This document shows, in pieces, positions 33,256 to 44,154 of a DNA stretch of 64,000 nt. The notes beneath the pieces are model-generated. The model was given only the letters and a program-made list of their open reading frames with translations. It searched no databases and was not told the DNA's origin. The position numbers were made by a program, and so were the translations under genes. Location: positions 2,068,001-2,132,000 of the forward strand of contig NC_065878.1 in NCBI RefSeq assembly GCF_933775445.1, in the 5' to 3' direction. Position 1 is the first letter of the stretch, and the number at the start of each line of letters is the position of its first letter. This stretch comes from Argentina anserina (Eukaryota; Streptophyta; Magnoliopsida; Rosales; Rosaceae).

Positions 33256-34038
33256 TTAGGTGAAGAAATTAAAAGTATGAGGTGCCTGACTTGCCTCCAA
33301 AGAAGCAATTCTTTCTGTTATAGCTTTTTGCTTCGCTTCCAATGAAACAATCTTTTCCTGGTGATCATCACATCCAATCATCAACGCCCCGCTGTTATCT
33401 AAATCATCTCTTCCAGCATGATCCCAGATTGTCGGATACTTGAACCCGGCCTCTTGATCATCATCCTGAGCATGCATATGCAACTTCTTACCCTTGTCAT
33501 CTTTCAACAATTTCGTTGGGGAATCATAAAAGCCGGACAGCGACAAATCTAAGTTGATGTGCTTTCTCTTCTTTGGTACACTTCGAGATGGAGATGGAGA
33601 TGGGGATGGGGATGAAGATGAAGATGAAGTACTAGTAGTACCTCTGGCTGCAGGGGGGCTTGTGCTTGGTGATGAAGCATGAGCGGAGGCGAGCTTTGCC
33701 TTGTATCTGCGGATTATACGTTCGACTTCTGTGGGATTTTTAGGCCAAGTCTCAGCAGCAGGCTGACTAGTACTACTCTTGTCACTTGGTTCGAACAAGA
33801 TCACAAGGACATCAGTATCACAAAGAATGGAAAGCTCATCTGCCTTTTTAAATATGTTCAGCTTTCGATCCCGATACATCTTCTGACGAGCCCTCCTCTG
33901 ACGGGGTAGCAATTCCATGTTTCTATTATTAGGAGGAAGAGGAAGATCCATATATCGATCTATCTTGTTGCTACTTATGAATCTGTCTATACAGAGAGAT
34001 CTTTTGCTCCCATTTACTTCACTCTGGCATAGATACAA
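33256..34038 (-). CDS. MADS-domain transcription factor, copy 1
   Basis: A single-exon frame of 260 codons from the first ATG. The MADS (SRF-type) domain begins near residue 41 (RARQKMYRDRKLNIFKKADELSILCDTDVLVILFE-type sequence). A helix (PTEVERIIRRYKAK), a Ser/Pro low-complexity tract and a basic KKRKH stretch follow. The usual MGRxK start of classical MADS proteins is absent. The single exon and the lack of a K-box suggest a type I or other divergent MADS gene, but the subgroup is not assigned. The TATA box (CTATATATAG, 34065-34074) lies only about 27 bp above the first ATG. The real start is therefore probably Met30 (33951) or Met41 (33918), both conserved in copy 2. Confidence 0.8.
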   Translation of the reverse strand: MYLCQSEVNGSKRSLCIDRFISSNKIDRYMDLPLPPNNRNMELLPRQRRARQKMYRDRKLNIFKKADELSILCDTDVLVILFEPSDKSSTSQPAAETWPKNPTEVERIIRRYKAKLASAHASSPSTSPPAARGTTSTSSSSSSPSPSPSPSRSVPKKRKHINLDLSLSGFYDSPTKLLKDDKGKKLHMHAQDDDQEAGFKYPTIWDHAGRDDLDNSGALMIGCDDHQEKIVSLEAKQKAITERIASLEASQAPHTFNFFT

Positions 34039-34064
34039 GAATGCAGAGTTCCATTGGCATCCTC

Positions 34065-34074
34065 CTATATATAG
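34065..34074 (-). promoter_or_regulatory. TATA box of MADS copy 1
   Basis: CTATATATAG is identical in position and context to the box of copy 2 and lies just upstream of the leader on the - strand. Confidence 0.6.
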
Positions 34075-35993
34075 GGACCTGTTGACTGTTGTTTCCCAAA
34101 GAGAAAAGGTAAACGAGAATAAAAAATTAGAATTTATTTATTTTCCTATTACAAGCTGGAAAGATAGATTAGGATAGTCAGTACATGTCTTTATTTTACT
34201 ATTTGTCAGAATACCAGGAATTGTGTTATCTGGATTCAATTCCCTCATTACATAGGATTGAAACCAATTCTCAATCATCAATTATGGGGTGAATTTCATT
34301 CAAAGTCAAGTAGCCAACCATGGGTATAGGTACCCATGGGTAAAAATGTGTGTTGGGTATTTTATTTGGGTAATGGGTAATCTGAAAATACCGATGGGTG
34401 GGTAATGGGTATTTTAAAAATACTCATGGGTGAAAATGGCGGGTAAGGGTAATACCCATGGTAAAATACACGCTCACACTTAATTATACAAAACCTAAAT
34501 TAGCTCTCCCATTCGAATACCCATCTTCGACGCCTCTGAACTTCACCGCCGACGAGTACCCATTTCGGGGTTTGGATTGGCTATCTCACCTCTCAAGCTT
34601 CGAACTCGTACTCATATTTCTTAAGGTACGGACCTCGTTTAAATTTCTCTTGGGCATATTTCCACCTTCGCTAGGTTGGCTGTAATTCAGCGTCACACCT
34701 CCATTTTGAAATATCTTCTTTGGCTTATGGAATATTGGGTTCGATGATGGGTTATTTTGGGTTTTCGATTTGTTGCAGTGGTCATTCATCTCAGAGCTGC
34801 TGGTGATGCCCCTATACTGAAGCAAGCCAAATTCAAGGTATGATACAGCTCAGTGTGCATTGATGCAGTAAGATAATGTATAAAAATAGCTTATAGTTAT
34901 AGATTCTTCTAAACCATGATTAGGGTGGTCATGTTTCTTATTGGACGTGTTAGTGATTATAGGGGCTAGATGAAGAACCAGTGTAGTTTGTGCAAAGTGT
35001 TGATGTTTGTGCAGTGTAGTTTGTTGCATGCCACATGTTTGATGAAATGCCTGAATGAAAATGTGTCTCGATTTTATGATGTTGTTTGTGGTTGTTGTGT
35101 TATCTTGTTGTGTATTGGAATTGGGAACTCTTGCAATGTTGTAATGCACACTGAACTGTATTGGAATGAAGCTCTTGATTGAAGCAACTCATTTTCTGAA
35201 TATGATCGAAGTTAGTTGCAGCAACACCTAACCCTTATTAGTTCTAACTAAGCTGAACTTAAGACTTGTTTTGACACTGAAAAGGTTGTATAGGTGGGAG
35301 ATATAACCAACCTTTTCAACTTGTATAAAATGCTTTCAGCATGTTACTGTGTCAAAGATGATTCCTCAGAAACTTGACATAGAATGTATAATAATTTGTG
35401 GCAAGTTCATGTTTGGTGTTGCCTCCTTCATTCTTTAACACTTGTTGCTAGATTCGGACACTCTCATTTGTCAATGGAAAATTTAATCTTTGGAATTTTT
35501 GAGTATGAGCTTGACAAGGTCTGTGGACTAAAGCTTAGTTCTTCATTAGGTTAATCTCATTTAATTATTTTCTCTAATTAATAGCCTTGGAGGTTCCATC
35601 TATGTTAGTTGTTCTCATCAATTCTCAAACTAACTGTCAGTTTCGTGTTTTATTCTACAATTATGTATATATTGTGGCCAATTTCTGTATGTAATGTGTT
35701 ATGAGGGAGCTGTATGCTTTCTATTGGCGATCATAATGCATGTTACTGTGTCAAAGTCTCAAAGATGATTAGGATTGTTTTTTCTTCTCTATATGGTCTT
35801 CTTGAATATTTGAATAGAAAGTCCAGATATTTATGGGTTGTTGTTTCTTCTTCACTTATTGTTTTCTTTTGCCTTCTTCTTTAGTGCTTTGAATCTGAAT
35901 CTCTTATAGTTTTCGTTTTGACGATGAGCACCATTCTATTATTATTATTACATGTTGTAGTAATGAAGTATGAAATTATTTCAGTCTTGCAGT

Positions 35994-38547
35994 ATGGAGG
36001 AAGAGTATAGTTGTGCAGATAATGAGAATGTGGAACAAAGTGCCCGAAGCACAAGAAAGAGAAAAGCAGTAGTATGAGATAACTTTGAAGTGCGAAAGAT
36101 TAGAGGGGAAGAGAAAGCAATTTGCAAGCATTGCGGCAGGTTCCTAAGTGCAAAGGCTGGACATGGAACTAATTCCTTGAATTTTCATGTTAAATCATGT
36201 AAGGGACTACATCCTAAACCAGCAAGGAGTGATGGAGCAACAAGAGCGGGTCAGTTTGATAAGGCTCATGAGAGTAATGCAAGGACTGAGCTTGCGAATA
36301 TGATCATCATGCATGAGTACCCATTGTCAATGGTTGAGCATCTCGGATTCAAGAGGTACTCTAATGCGTTACAACCTTCCTTTAAGGTTCCAAGTTGAAA
36401 CACAATAAAAAAGGAGATAATGAAGATCTATGAATTTGAGAGAGAAAAAACAATGAAGTTGTTACAGATGAACACAAGTAGGATTGCCATTACTACGTAT
36501 ATGTGGACGGCAAGTAATCAAAAGAAGGGATTTATGGCGATAACATCACATTTTATTGATGAGTCATGGAACTTGCAGAGTCGCCTTTTAAGGTAAACAT
36601 TTTATCGATAACATCACATTATGTTAAAAGATACATGGAAGGAAAAATGCAAAATGGGACTAGGGTCAGAAATTTTATTTTTGAATGACATTGCTTCAGT
36701 GACCAGAGAAAAATGACATTGATTATGTCGCTGCACAACTGATAATATCTCTTAGAGTACTGAATTAAAATATATCTTAAGAAATCATTCTTGATGATCA
36801 GATTTCTAGAAATTACGTGGATTTTTATAATATAAAGTCTACCCTTGAAGTCTTGACCTCACTGAAGAGTAAAGACATTACAGAACAATACTTGATATAA
36901 ATGCTTCACCTGAAATGATAACTGCATAGCACTTCCAACTAGCATGGGAGCTTACCTCTTTGTCAGCATCTTTTTTAAGGCCCTTTAGATGAGATTGGAG
37001 TGTTATACTAAGAAGTTAATAGATAATCCATATATTAATTATTCATTGTTACTTGTATACTATAGGAATTCATTCTCATGATGCTGTTACCCGTAGACTG
37101 GTTATTTAAATTCAATATATGTCTGATAAATATAACTTATTTTTATATAGGTTTGTATATGTTCCTTGTCCACATGATGCTAATACGCTTCATAGGGTGT
37201 TGATGGAGTGTTTATATAGCTGGAAAATTCATCTTAACCTATCAACATTAACAGTAGATAACTGCACCACCAATGATGCTATGATAGATTTGCTTCTTGT
37301 GAGTTTGAGATCTAGTTCACTATTAGTTGGTGGGAAGTTGTTTCACATGCGTTGTGCAGCACATATTTTGAATTTAATCGTGAAGGATGGGTTGGATGTC
37401 ATTCGGGAGAGTATAGAGACCATTAGATCTAGTGTTGCCTATTGGACGGGTGGCCCAAAGAGAGAAGAGATGTTTGCTAAGATAGCTAGGCAGATGGGTG
37501 TTGGATGCAATAGGAAGTTAGCACTTGATTGTAGGACAAGATGGAACTCCACATTCTTGATGTTGCAGGGAGCAGCGTCGTACAAGACGGTTTTTCCAGC
37601 TTTGAAGACTCGTGGATATAAGGATGTGCCATGTGAAGAAGAGTGGAATCTCGTGATGGAGATTGCTGATAAGTTGCAGATATTTTACAAAGCGACTGAG
37701 TTGTTATCCGGTACAAAGTATCCCACATCGAACTTGTTGTTCTCAAAATTTTGTCAAATTAAGTTGTCTATATCCAAGTGGCTTGAGTCTGATATTGATG
37801 AAGTGAAAGAAATGGGCAAAGAAAATGGAGGAGAAATTAGAGAAGTATTGGGGTGTGATCGGGACAATTGGTGTTGCTACTATTCTAGATCCTCGATATA
37901 AGCTGAAGTTGATTGAGTTCTATTTTAGGCAAATTTATCCTCATAGAGCTGCATTGGAAGTTGAGAGAGTTAAGAAGCTTGCTTTTGACTTGGCCAGGGA
38001 ATATAGGCCAAGTACTGTGTCTCATGTAGCTGATCACTCGTCTTTGCTTAAAATTTCAAGGGCAAGCGATGATGATTTGAGGGATGCCGACATGGATGCC
38101 TATGATGCTTATGTTGCTGGCTCTAGTATGAACAACGACAAGTATGACTTAGAGAGGTACTTGGATGAGCCTGTTTTACCAAGAATCAATGATAAGGATT
38201 TTGAGATCTTATATTGGTGGAAAACGATTGAGATGAAGTATCTAACCTTATACAAGGTCGCTCGAGACATCTTAGCCATTCCTGTATCTACAGTTGCCTC
38301 AGAGTCAGCATTTAGTACTGGTGGATAGATTGTGAGCCCACATCGGAATAGACTTCACTCAAACACAATAGAGGCATTAATGTGTGGTCATGATTGGTTA
38401 CATAGTCAGTTACTAGACGTTTCTGGTACATTAGATGACGATATTGATGTTGATGAAGAATCTAACTTTGGCAGTGATACTGATTCTACCTCACTTCAGA
38501 GGCAACCGGCTGATATTAGTAGAGCACACTCTTCCCCTCTATTCTAG
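35994..38547 (+). pseudogene. hAT transposase (BED zinc finger + hAT dimerisation domain), broken
   Basis: From an ATG at 35994 the frame encodes a BED-type finger (ICKHCGRFLSAKAGHGTNSLNFH). It continues into catalytic-core blocks (TVDNCTTNDAM; CAAHILNLIVKDGL; DCRTRWNSTFLML; ATILDPRYKL). It ends with the C-terminal dimerisation region (FEILYWWKT....ILAIPVSTVASESAFSTGG). Breaks are TGA at 36075-36077, TGA at 36396-36398, a frameshift around 37825-37900 and TAG at 38326-38328. A GT-AG intron fits 36593-37150, joining LQSRLLR to FVYVPCPH. The order of domains is that of Ac-like transposases; this copy cannot make a full protein. Confidence 0.88.
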
Positions 38548-38672
38548 TAGTACGTAGTCAATTTAACTCTTGAATTGTAATCTCATTTGATGTTATATTA
38601 AAAAGTCATTTATTAAGAGTAATTTCAATTTTGCTGAATATTGTCTTAGTAATTTGTTCAAGTATGTAGTCA

Positions 38673-39140
38673 TCATAATAATAATAATAAGGTACCCATA
38701 TAAAAAATGGGTAGAGTGAGTAGTATAATTACCTATTTAGAAATTAGTGGGTATTTTTCCATACCTATCAAATTATCATGTGGGAATTTTTTTTAAAAGG
38801 TACTAGTTAAATGAAAAAATATATAAACTACCCATTGAAATTAAAAAATAATAATAATAAGGTACCCAATAAAAAATGGGTAAATGAGTTAGTATAATTA
38901 CCTATTTAGAAATTAGTGGGTATTTATCCATACCTATTAAAGTATCATGTGGGGTAAAAAACAAGGTCCCATTTATAAATAAAAAAAATATAAGCTACCC
39001 ATTAAAATTGAAAATAATAATAATAATAAAGTACCCACATAAAAAATGGGTAAATGAGTGAGTAGTATAATTACCCATTTAAGAATGGGTGGGTATTTAC
39101 CTATACTCATCAAATTATCATGTGGGTATTACCCAATAGA
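38673..39140. repeat. Three tandem units of about 170 bp in the hAT 3' subterminal region
   Basis: Units starting near 38673, 38849 and 39013 each run AATAATAAT..GTACCCA..AAAAAATGGGTA, then AGTATAATTACC(T/C)ATTTA, GTGGGTATTT and CATGTGGG, with an interspersed TAA/AAT microsatellite. They multiply the GGGTA/TACCC words that hAT transposases commonly bind. Confidence 0.75.
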
Positions 39141-39423
39141 TATTACCTGTGATTAATTTTGGGTGGATAATTACCCGTGAGTTTTACCCAAAAGACATAA
39201 ATGCCATCCTTGTGTAGTAGTACTGGCAGTAAAAATGGACCTGATTATATTGAATAAGCAATGTGGTACAAATTTGTCAATCAGAAAACGTGCCTTTGAA
39301 GTTTTTGAACTTTGCATGCATGCTTTATTACTGGATTTCAATTTACATGGGGCAATCTATAACGAGAGATTACATAGTGATCGAACTATGCTAGAATTTG
39401 AATAAAAAAAATTCAATTTGTTC

Positions 39424-40203
39424 TTAGGTGAAGAAATTAAAAGTATGAGGTGCCTGACTTGCCTCCAAAGAAGCAATTCTTTCTGTTGTAGCCTTTTGCT
39501 TCGCTTCCAATGAAACAATCTTTTCCTGATGATCATCACATCCAATCATCAACGCCCCGCTGTTATCTAAATCATCTCTTCCAGCATGATCCCAGATTGT
39601 CGGATACTTGAACCCGGCCTCTTGATCATCATCCTGAGCATGCATATGCAACTTCTTACCCTTGTCATCTTTCAACAATTTCGTTGGGGAATCATAAAAG
39701 CCGGACAGCGACAAATCTAAGTTGATGTGCTTTCTCTTCTTTGGTACACTTCGAGATGGAGATGGAGATGGGGATGGGGATGAAGATGAAGATGAATATG
39801 AAGATGAAGATGAAGATGAAGTACTAGTAGTACCTCTGGCTGCAGGGGGGCTTGTGCTTGGTGATGAAGCATGAGCGGAGGCGAGCTTTGCCTTGTATCT
39901 GCGGATTATACGTTCGACTTCTGTGGGATTTTTAGGCCAAGTCTCAGCAGCAGGCTGACTAGTACTACTCTTGTCACTTGGTTCGAACAGGATCACAAGG
40001 ACATCAGTATCACAAAGAATGGAAAGCTCATCTGCCTTTTTAAATATGTTCAGCTTTCGATCCCGATACATCTTCTGACGAGCCCTCCTCTGACGGGGTA
40101 GCAATTCCATGTTTCTATTATTAGGAGGAAGAGGAAGATCCATATATCGATCTATCTTGTTGCTACTTATGAATCTGTCTATACAAAGATCTTTTGCTCC
40201 CAT
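39424..40203 (-). CDS. MADS-domain transcription factor, copy 2
   Basis: 259 codons from the first ATG. From Met21 (40143, equal to Met30 of copy 1) the protein matches copy 1 except for eight additional residues in the serine tract and an I/T change near the C-terminus. A 2-bp difference in the leader puts the sequences before that Met in different contexts, so the first residues differ. This favours initiation at the shared Met. The single exon, MADS domain, helix and basic stretch are as in copy 1. It is intact and presumably as expressible as copy 1, because the TATA box is included in the duplicated block. Confidence 0.8.
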   Translation of the reverse strand: MGAKDLCIDRFISSNKIDRYMDLPLPPNNRNMELLPRQRRARQKMYRDRKLNIFKKADELSILCDTDVLVILFEPSDKSSTSQPAAETWPKNPTEVERIIRRYKAKLASAHASSPSTSPPAARGTTSTSSSSSSSYSSSSSSPSPSPSPSRSVPKKRKHINLDLSLSGFYDSPTKLLKDDKGKKLHMHAQDDDQEAGFKYPTIWDHAGRDDLDNSGALMIGCDDHQEKIVSLEAKQKATTERIASLEASQAPHTFNFFT

Positions 40204-40254
40204 TTACTTCACTCTGGCATAGATACAAGAATGCAGAGTTCCATTGGCATCCTC

Positions 40255-40264
40255 CTATATATAG
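40255..40264 (-). promoter_or_regulatory. TATA box of MADS copy 2
   Basis: CTATATATAG about 50 bp upstream of the first ATG, identical to copy 1. Confidence 0.6.
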
Positions 40265-40511
40265 GGACCTGTTGACTGTTGTTTCCCAAAGAGAAAAGGT
40301 AAACGAGAATAAAAAATTAGAATTTATTTATTTTCCTATTACAAGCTGGAAAGATAGATTAGGATAGTCAGTACATGTCTTTATTTTACTATTTGTCAGA
40401 ATACCAGGAATTGTGTTATCTGGATTCAATTCCCTCATTACATAGGATTGAAACCAATTCTCAATCATCAATTATGAGGTGAATTTCATTCAAAGTCAAG
40501 TAGCCAACCAT

Positions 40512-41382
40512 TAATTAGGTAAATGAATGGATGCTCATTAATTTTGTAATGAAATGATATGTATTGATCAACTTGTTTTTTTTAATATAAGTTGAAATTG
40601 GAGGGATATGAAAAATGAAATCAGAGGGAAATGAAGTGATGAAAATGCCCTGAAAATTAGTGGGAGATGAAGCCACTAACCGTGTTAATTGACGGAAGAA
40701 ACTAAAATTAAGCTGAAATAGAAACTTGAGATACTAATACGATAGATTCCAAATATTATGTACTGAAAGTTAGAATGACAATAATTGAGTACCGTTTGTT
40801 AAATTCTCTCATTTTTCAAACCCTTAAAAATGAAAAGAAAAGGATACTTGATAAATAACAAGATATAAAACTTGCTCAAATTTCCTAACTTACTGGGTTC
40901 AGGTGAACTGTAACTTGTAAGTAAGCAAATGGGATTAAGTCACTGGGATTTTGCCAACATCTGGGTCCGATAAGATTGATGTTTGCCTCGGAAATACTCA
41001 GCAGAGGTTGGCTTGCCATCGAGAGTATATACAAGCTTTATACTCAAAGATACAAAGGAAAGAAGAAGAAATGTTTCTGAATTATACAGCTTAAGTCATA
41101 ACTGCTATAGATGAAAATCTATCTTCTTTTTTTTATCAGAGATGAAAATCTGTCTTTAAAGACCTGAAAGTTTGGGAATTGTCATTGTGTCAATGAGGCT
41201 ATTTTGTCGAGCAAGTTAGACTAAATTGTCACACAATGTCACAATGTCCGAGTCTAATATGTAGATACAATAAAAGGGCTCCTCTAAGAGTCTTTACATA
41301 CAGAAGCGAAAATCTCAACAGTCAATATGATAGTCATTATCTAAGGCTACAACTACACCATCACACATAAAGATGATCACCA
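40512..41382. other. Intergenic region
   Basis: Single-copy-looking AT-rich DNA between MADS copy 2 and the 3' end of the next gene; no feature could be supported. Confidence 0.4.
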
Positions 41383-44154
41383 TTACTGTGGTGAACCGCC
41401 AGTTGGCTTTTTGACAAATAGCTTGCTAACATCTTCTGTGACAACATTGCTCCTGGCCCCAAAAAGAAAACAGCTGATGAGCAGTGAAAATTATAAATAT
41501 ACTCTGGCAAAAGGAAAAACAAAAGAAATATTAAAATTTATCAGAGGAACTGTCCCATGAAGAATGTACTTGTCAGAAAATCAGATATGACCAAATGGTG
41601 ATGCAGTACCAAATATATCCTTAATGTAAGAGTAAAAGGTGTATCTATCAGTAAAATACTATGATCATAGAGCAGTAGATCATAATTCAATGGCACACCC
41701 AAGAGGCTGCAAAACTAGTGTTGAGGAAGTGAGGAATTAACTCATTCGATTGGATTAAATTAAGTAAAGATAGGGTTTCTTATGTAAATAGGAATCAACT
41801 CATTTGATTAAATTAAAGTAAACTAAATCGCAACACACTGTTGTTCAATACTCTCCCCATCATAAATACAGTCCATCGATTGAAGTCACAAGTAGTATAT
41901 ATGGCACATGATGCACATGTACAATTGGTTCTCTCATATGCAAAACCTACATAGTGATTGACATATCAATGGAATGTTACGAGGAAGCAAAGAAATGTCT
42001 AATTGAAGTACTACTTTGTCCTTGTCTCTTATATTTTCAAAAACCGAATCCTTGTCTGCGTCCTTGTTGTATATTGCCTTTTGTTTCAATAAAAAGCTGT
42101 TTCTTTTCAAAAGAAAAAAGTACTACTTTGCATTAATTCATAATTTAAGATGTCCAAGGGTGAATTATGATATATTCATAAGACTGATTTCAGAAAGTTT
42201 ACCCCTTGGACTGGTACAAATAAGTCACTAAAAGCAACCACATACTCAAATTCTACCAATCTGCATATAGTCACAGCATCACTCATATGGACCATAAGTT
42301 CAGTGATCAAAGATAAAATCACCACTACACAGTTTGAAGTCGCGGTGACTGAAAATGCATCAACAGCTAGTATGACTTGAATGTCATGCAATGAAATCAC
42401 ATGAACTATTTAGAATTTGCAAACTCTCAATAACGCTGTACAGGTTTGCATGACAGTCGTTCTGGCCCAATCCTATACATATCTAATAGTTTACAAGACT
42501 ACTATATAAACTTGCTGATTTATAACATCATCACTAAATGAATGACTACAGTATAATGATTCTCAATATCCAGTATGTAAGATGATTTATACTGTGACTT
42601 TCCAAAACTACAATTACCTTTTTTTTTCTTTTCAATTAGGTAATTACCGTCCATTGTGATCTTTAGATCCGTCTACAACCAGAGTATCCCTTCATATTAA
42701 CAAACTAGGTTGTGGTCAAACTACTTCTCACCACTTGCATACATGTAACATAACAAGATAAAGGCGCTGCCATATAATAGGTGGGATCTGCTAGAAATAA
42801 TATTCACATGTGATGAGAGGAAAAAAATACTTGGTACTGCGGAAATGCAACTTTTGACGTAAATTAATTGACTAGTATGCGTGTTTGTGTTTGTGTTCAA
42901 AGGCAAACAAACTGACAAAAAGTGCATACAACTCAGATACCAAATAAAACTCGGATGTACTTCAAACATTAATAAACTGACCTTCCACGAAGCTGAGGTG
43001 GAACCAGCATAGCACCAAGTGTATCTGGAATATTTTTGGAATGGGGCAAGTTACCTCTGGGAAGTTTACTGCGGGTCACAGGAGAAGCAAATGAATTTGA
43101 CTCTCTTTTGCGCGATGCACTCTCAGCACTTGCAGCTGCAACACGAGAAGAGTGATAGCTATCACTCAGCATATTGGGTGAGAACTCAGAAGAGTCAAAG
43201 AGTTGTGAAGCATCAGGAAGTTTCTCGACTGTAGGAGCTGATGATTGGGGAGTACTTTGCTGATACGATGAACCAACAGGTCTATCACAGAGAAAATTGT
43301 ACCAAATCAATTTCGAACCAGGGAGAGACCTATGAAAAACATTCTGACTATTTTCGTGCCGTGAAATAGTTTGATATAGACAGTAAAGAAAAAAAACAGC
43401 CCTCTTTTAGCATCAAAGAAAATGGAAGCCAAACTCCGCTTTCACAAATTTCATCCTTATTAAAAAAATCCCCAAACACTAGCTATGTATTATGAGTCTG
43501 CGAAACATTTTCCTTATCCATCCCTAATCATTATTCATCTATCTACAAAACCAGGATTAGTAAACATAAATAGGCAGAATCTATTGATATTAGTCCTACA
43601 TCAAAATCCAAACACATTCCCCCACATTAACTGCAATTACTCATAATCGACGCGCTAGTGCAATCTAATTGTATGGCAAATCGCAGGTACTTCTTTTTAG
43701 TTCTTTACATACACAAATCGACAATGCTAATAAACTTACATAGTTGCATCTAACATTCTAAGACTATCTGTTCTTTACAGTATATGTGCTGACATCAAAT
43801 AGTAAGTAACCCAAGAAACCCTATACATAAACAACAACAAAAGATTGAAACTTGAACATAGTTATACCAAGTTGGGCTGACAAGTAGGGGTCTTTCTGAG
43901 AACCCTCTACCCATCTTGGCTATAGCTCACCAAAACAATCAGACAATTCATGAAAAAGATGCAAAACGGTTGATGGGTAATAAAGAAAGAAGTGAAATTT
44001 GTAAAGAAAAATCGAAGGAGAGGAAGAATTACTGGGTGGGAGGACGAGTGGGTTGATCCATGGGTGCTTCAGCTGCTGGCTCGTTTTCTATGTTTTCCTT
44101 ATCTTCCTCCTCGGAAACGTCGTCGTCTGAAGATGCGTAGTCCACCAGTGACAT
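41383..44154 (-). CDS. Small conserved plant protein of unknown function (163 aa)
   Basis: Three exons join in frame on the - strand: 44154-44033, 43281-42982 and 41452-41383. The protein begins with an acidic MSLVDYASSDDDVSEEE segment and continues with a Ser/Gln-rich middle. It contains RVAAASAESASRKRES, then KLPRGNLPHSKNIPDTLGAM and the C-terminal VPPQLRGRSNVVTEDVSKL. I recognise this pattern from plant proteins annotated only as uncharacterised, with the LPRGxLPHSKxxPDT and PPQLxGRxNVxTED blocks as the conserved part. The acidic start and basic centre suggest a nuclear protein, but that is a guess. Intron 1 is 751 bp and intron 2 is 1529 bp; all borders are GT-AG. Confidence 0.8.

Larger units (their letters stand above)
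33069..34322. repeat. Left copy of the MADS-gene direct duplication
   Basis: This 1254-bp block is nearly identical to 39213-40511 (1299 bp) in the same orientation. The differences are mostly small indels: about 18 bp near 33118, a few bases near 33160, 24 bp in the serine-repeat codons, 2 bp in the 5' leader, and a handful of substitutions. The block contains the whole gene with its TATA box. Confidence 0.92.
34323..39212 (+). mobile_element. Decayed autonomous hAT transposon between the MADS copies
   Basis: This 4.9-kb block lies exactly between the two MADS repeats. The left subterminal region (34323-34470) and right subterminal region (38680-39190) are packed with GGGTA/TACCC words in mirrored orientation, as in many plant hAT elements. 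The reverse complement of the right end, CAAGGATGGCATTTATG, looks like a hAT terminus. The left terminus is not clearly recognisable. A BED finger and hAT transposase frame, broken in several places, runs through the centre on the + strand. Confidence 0.85.
39213..40511. repeat. Right copy of the MADS-gene direct duplication
   Basis: The counterpart of 33069-34322. It starts exactly after the hAT right end with TGTAGTAGTACTGG and ends with GTAGCCAACCAT, after which the sequences diverge. It keeps short stretches that copy 1 has lost (about 18 bp near 39263). Confidence 0.92.

Noticed and set aside
33679..33909. Open frame antisense to the MADS gene (and its twin at 39871-40101)
   Set aside because: It is the reverse complement of the MADS coding exon and has no independent support.
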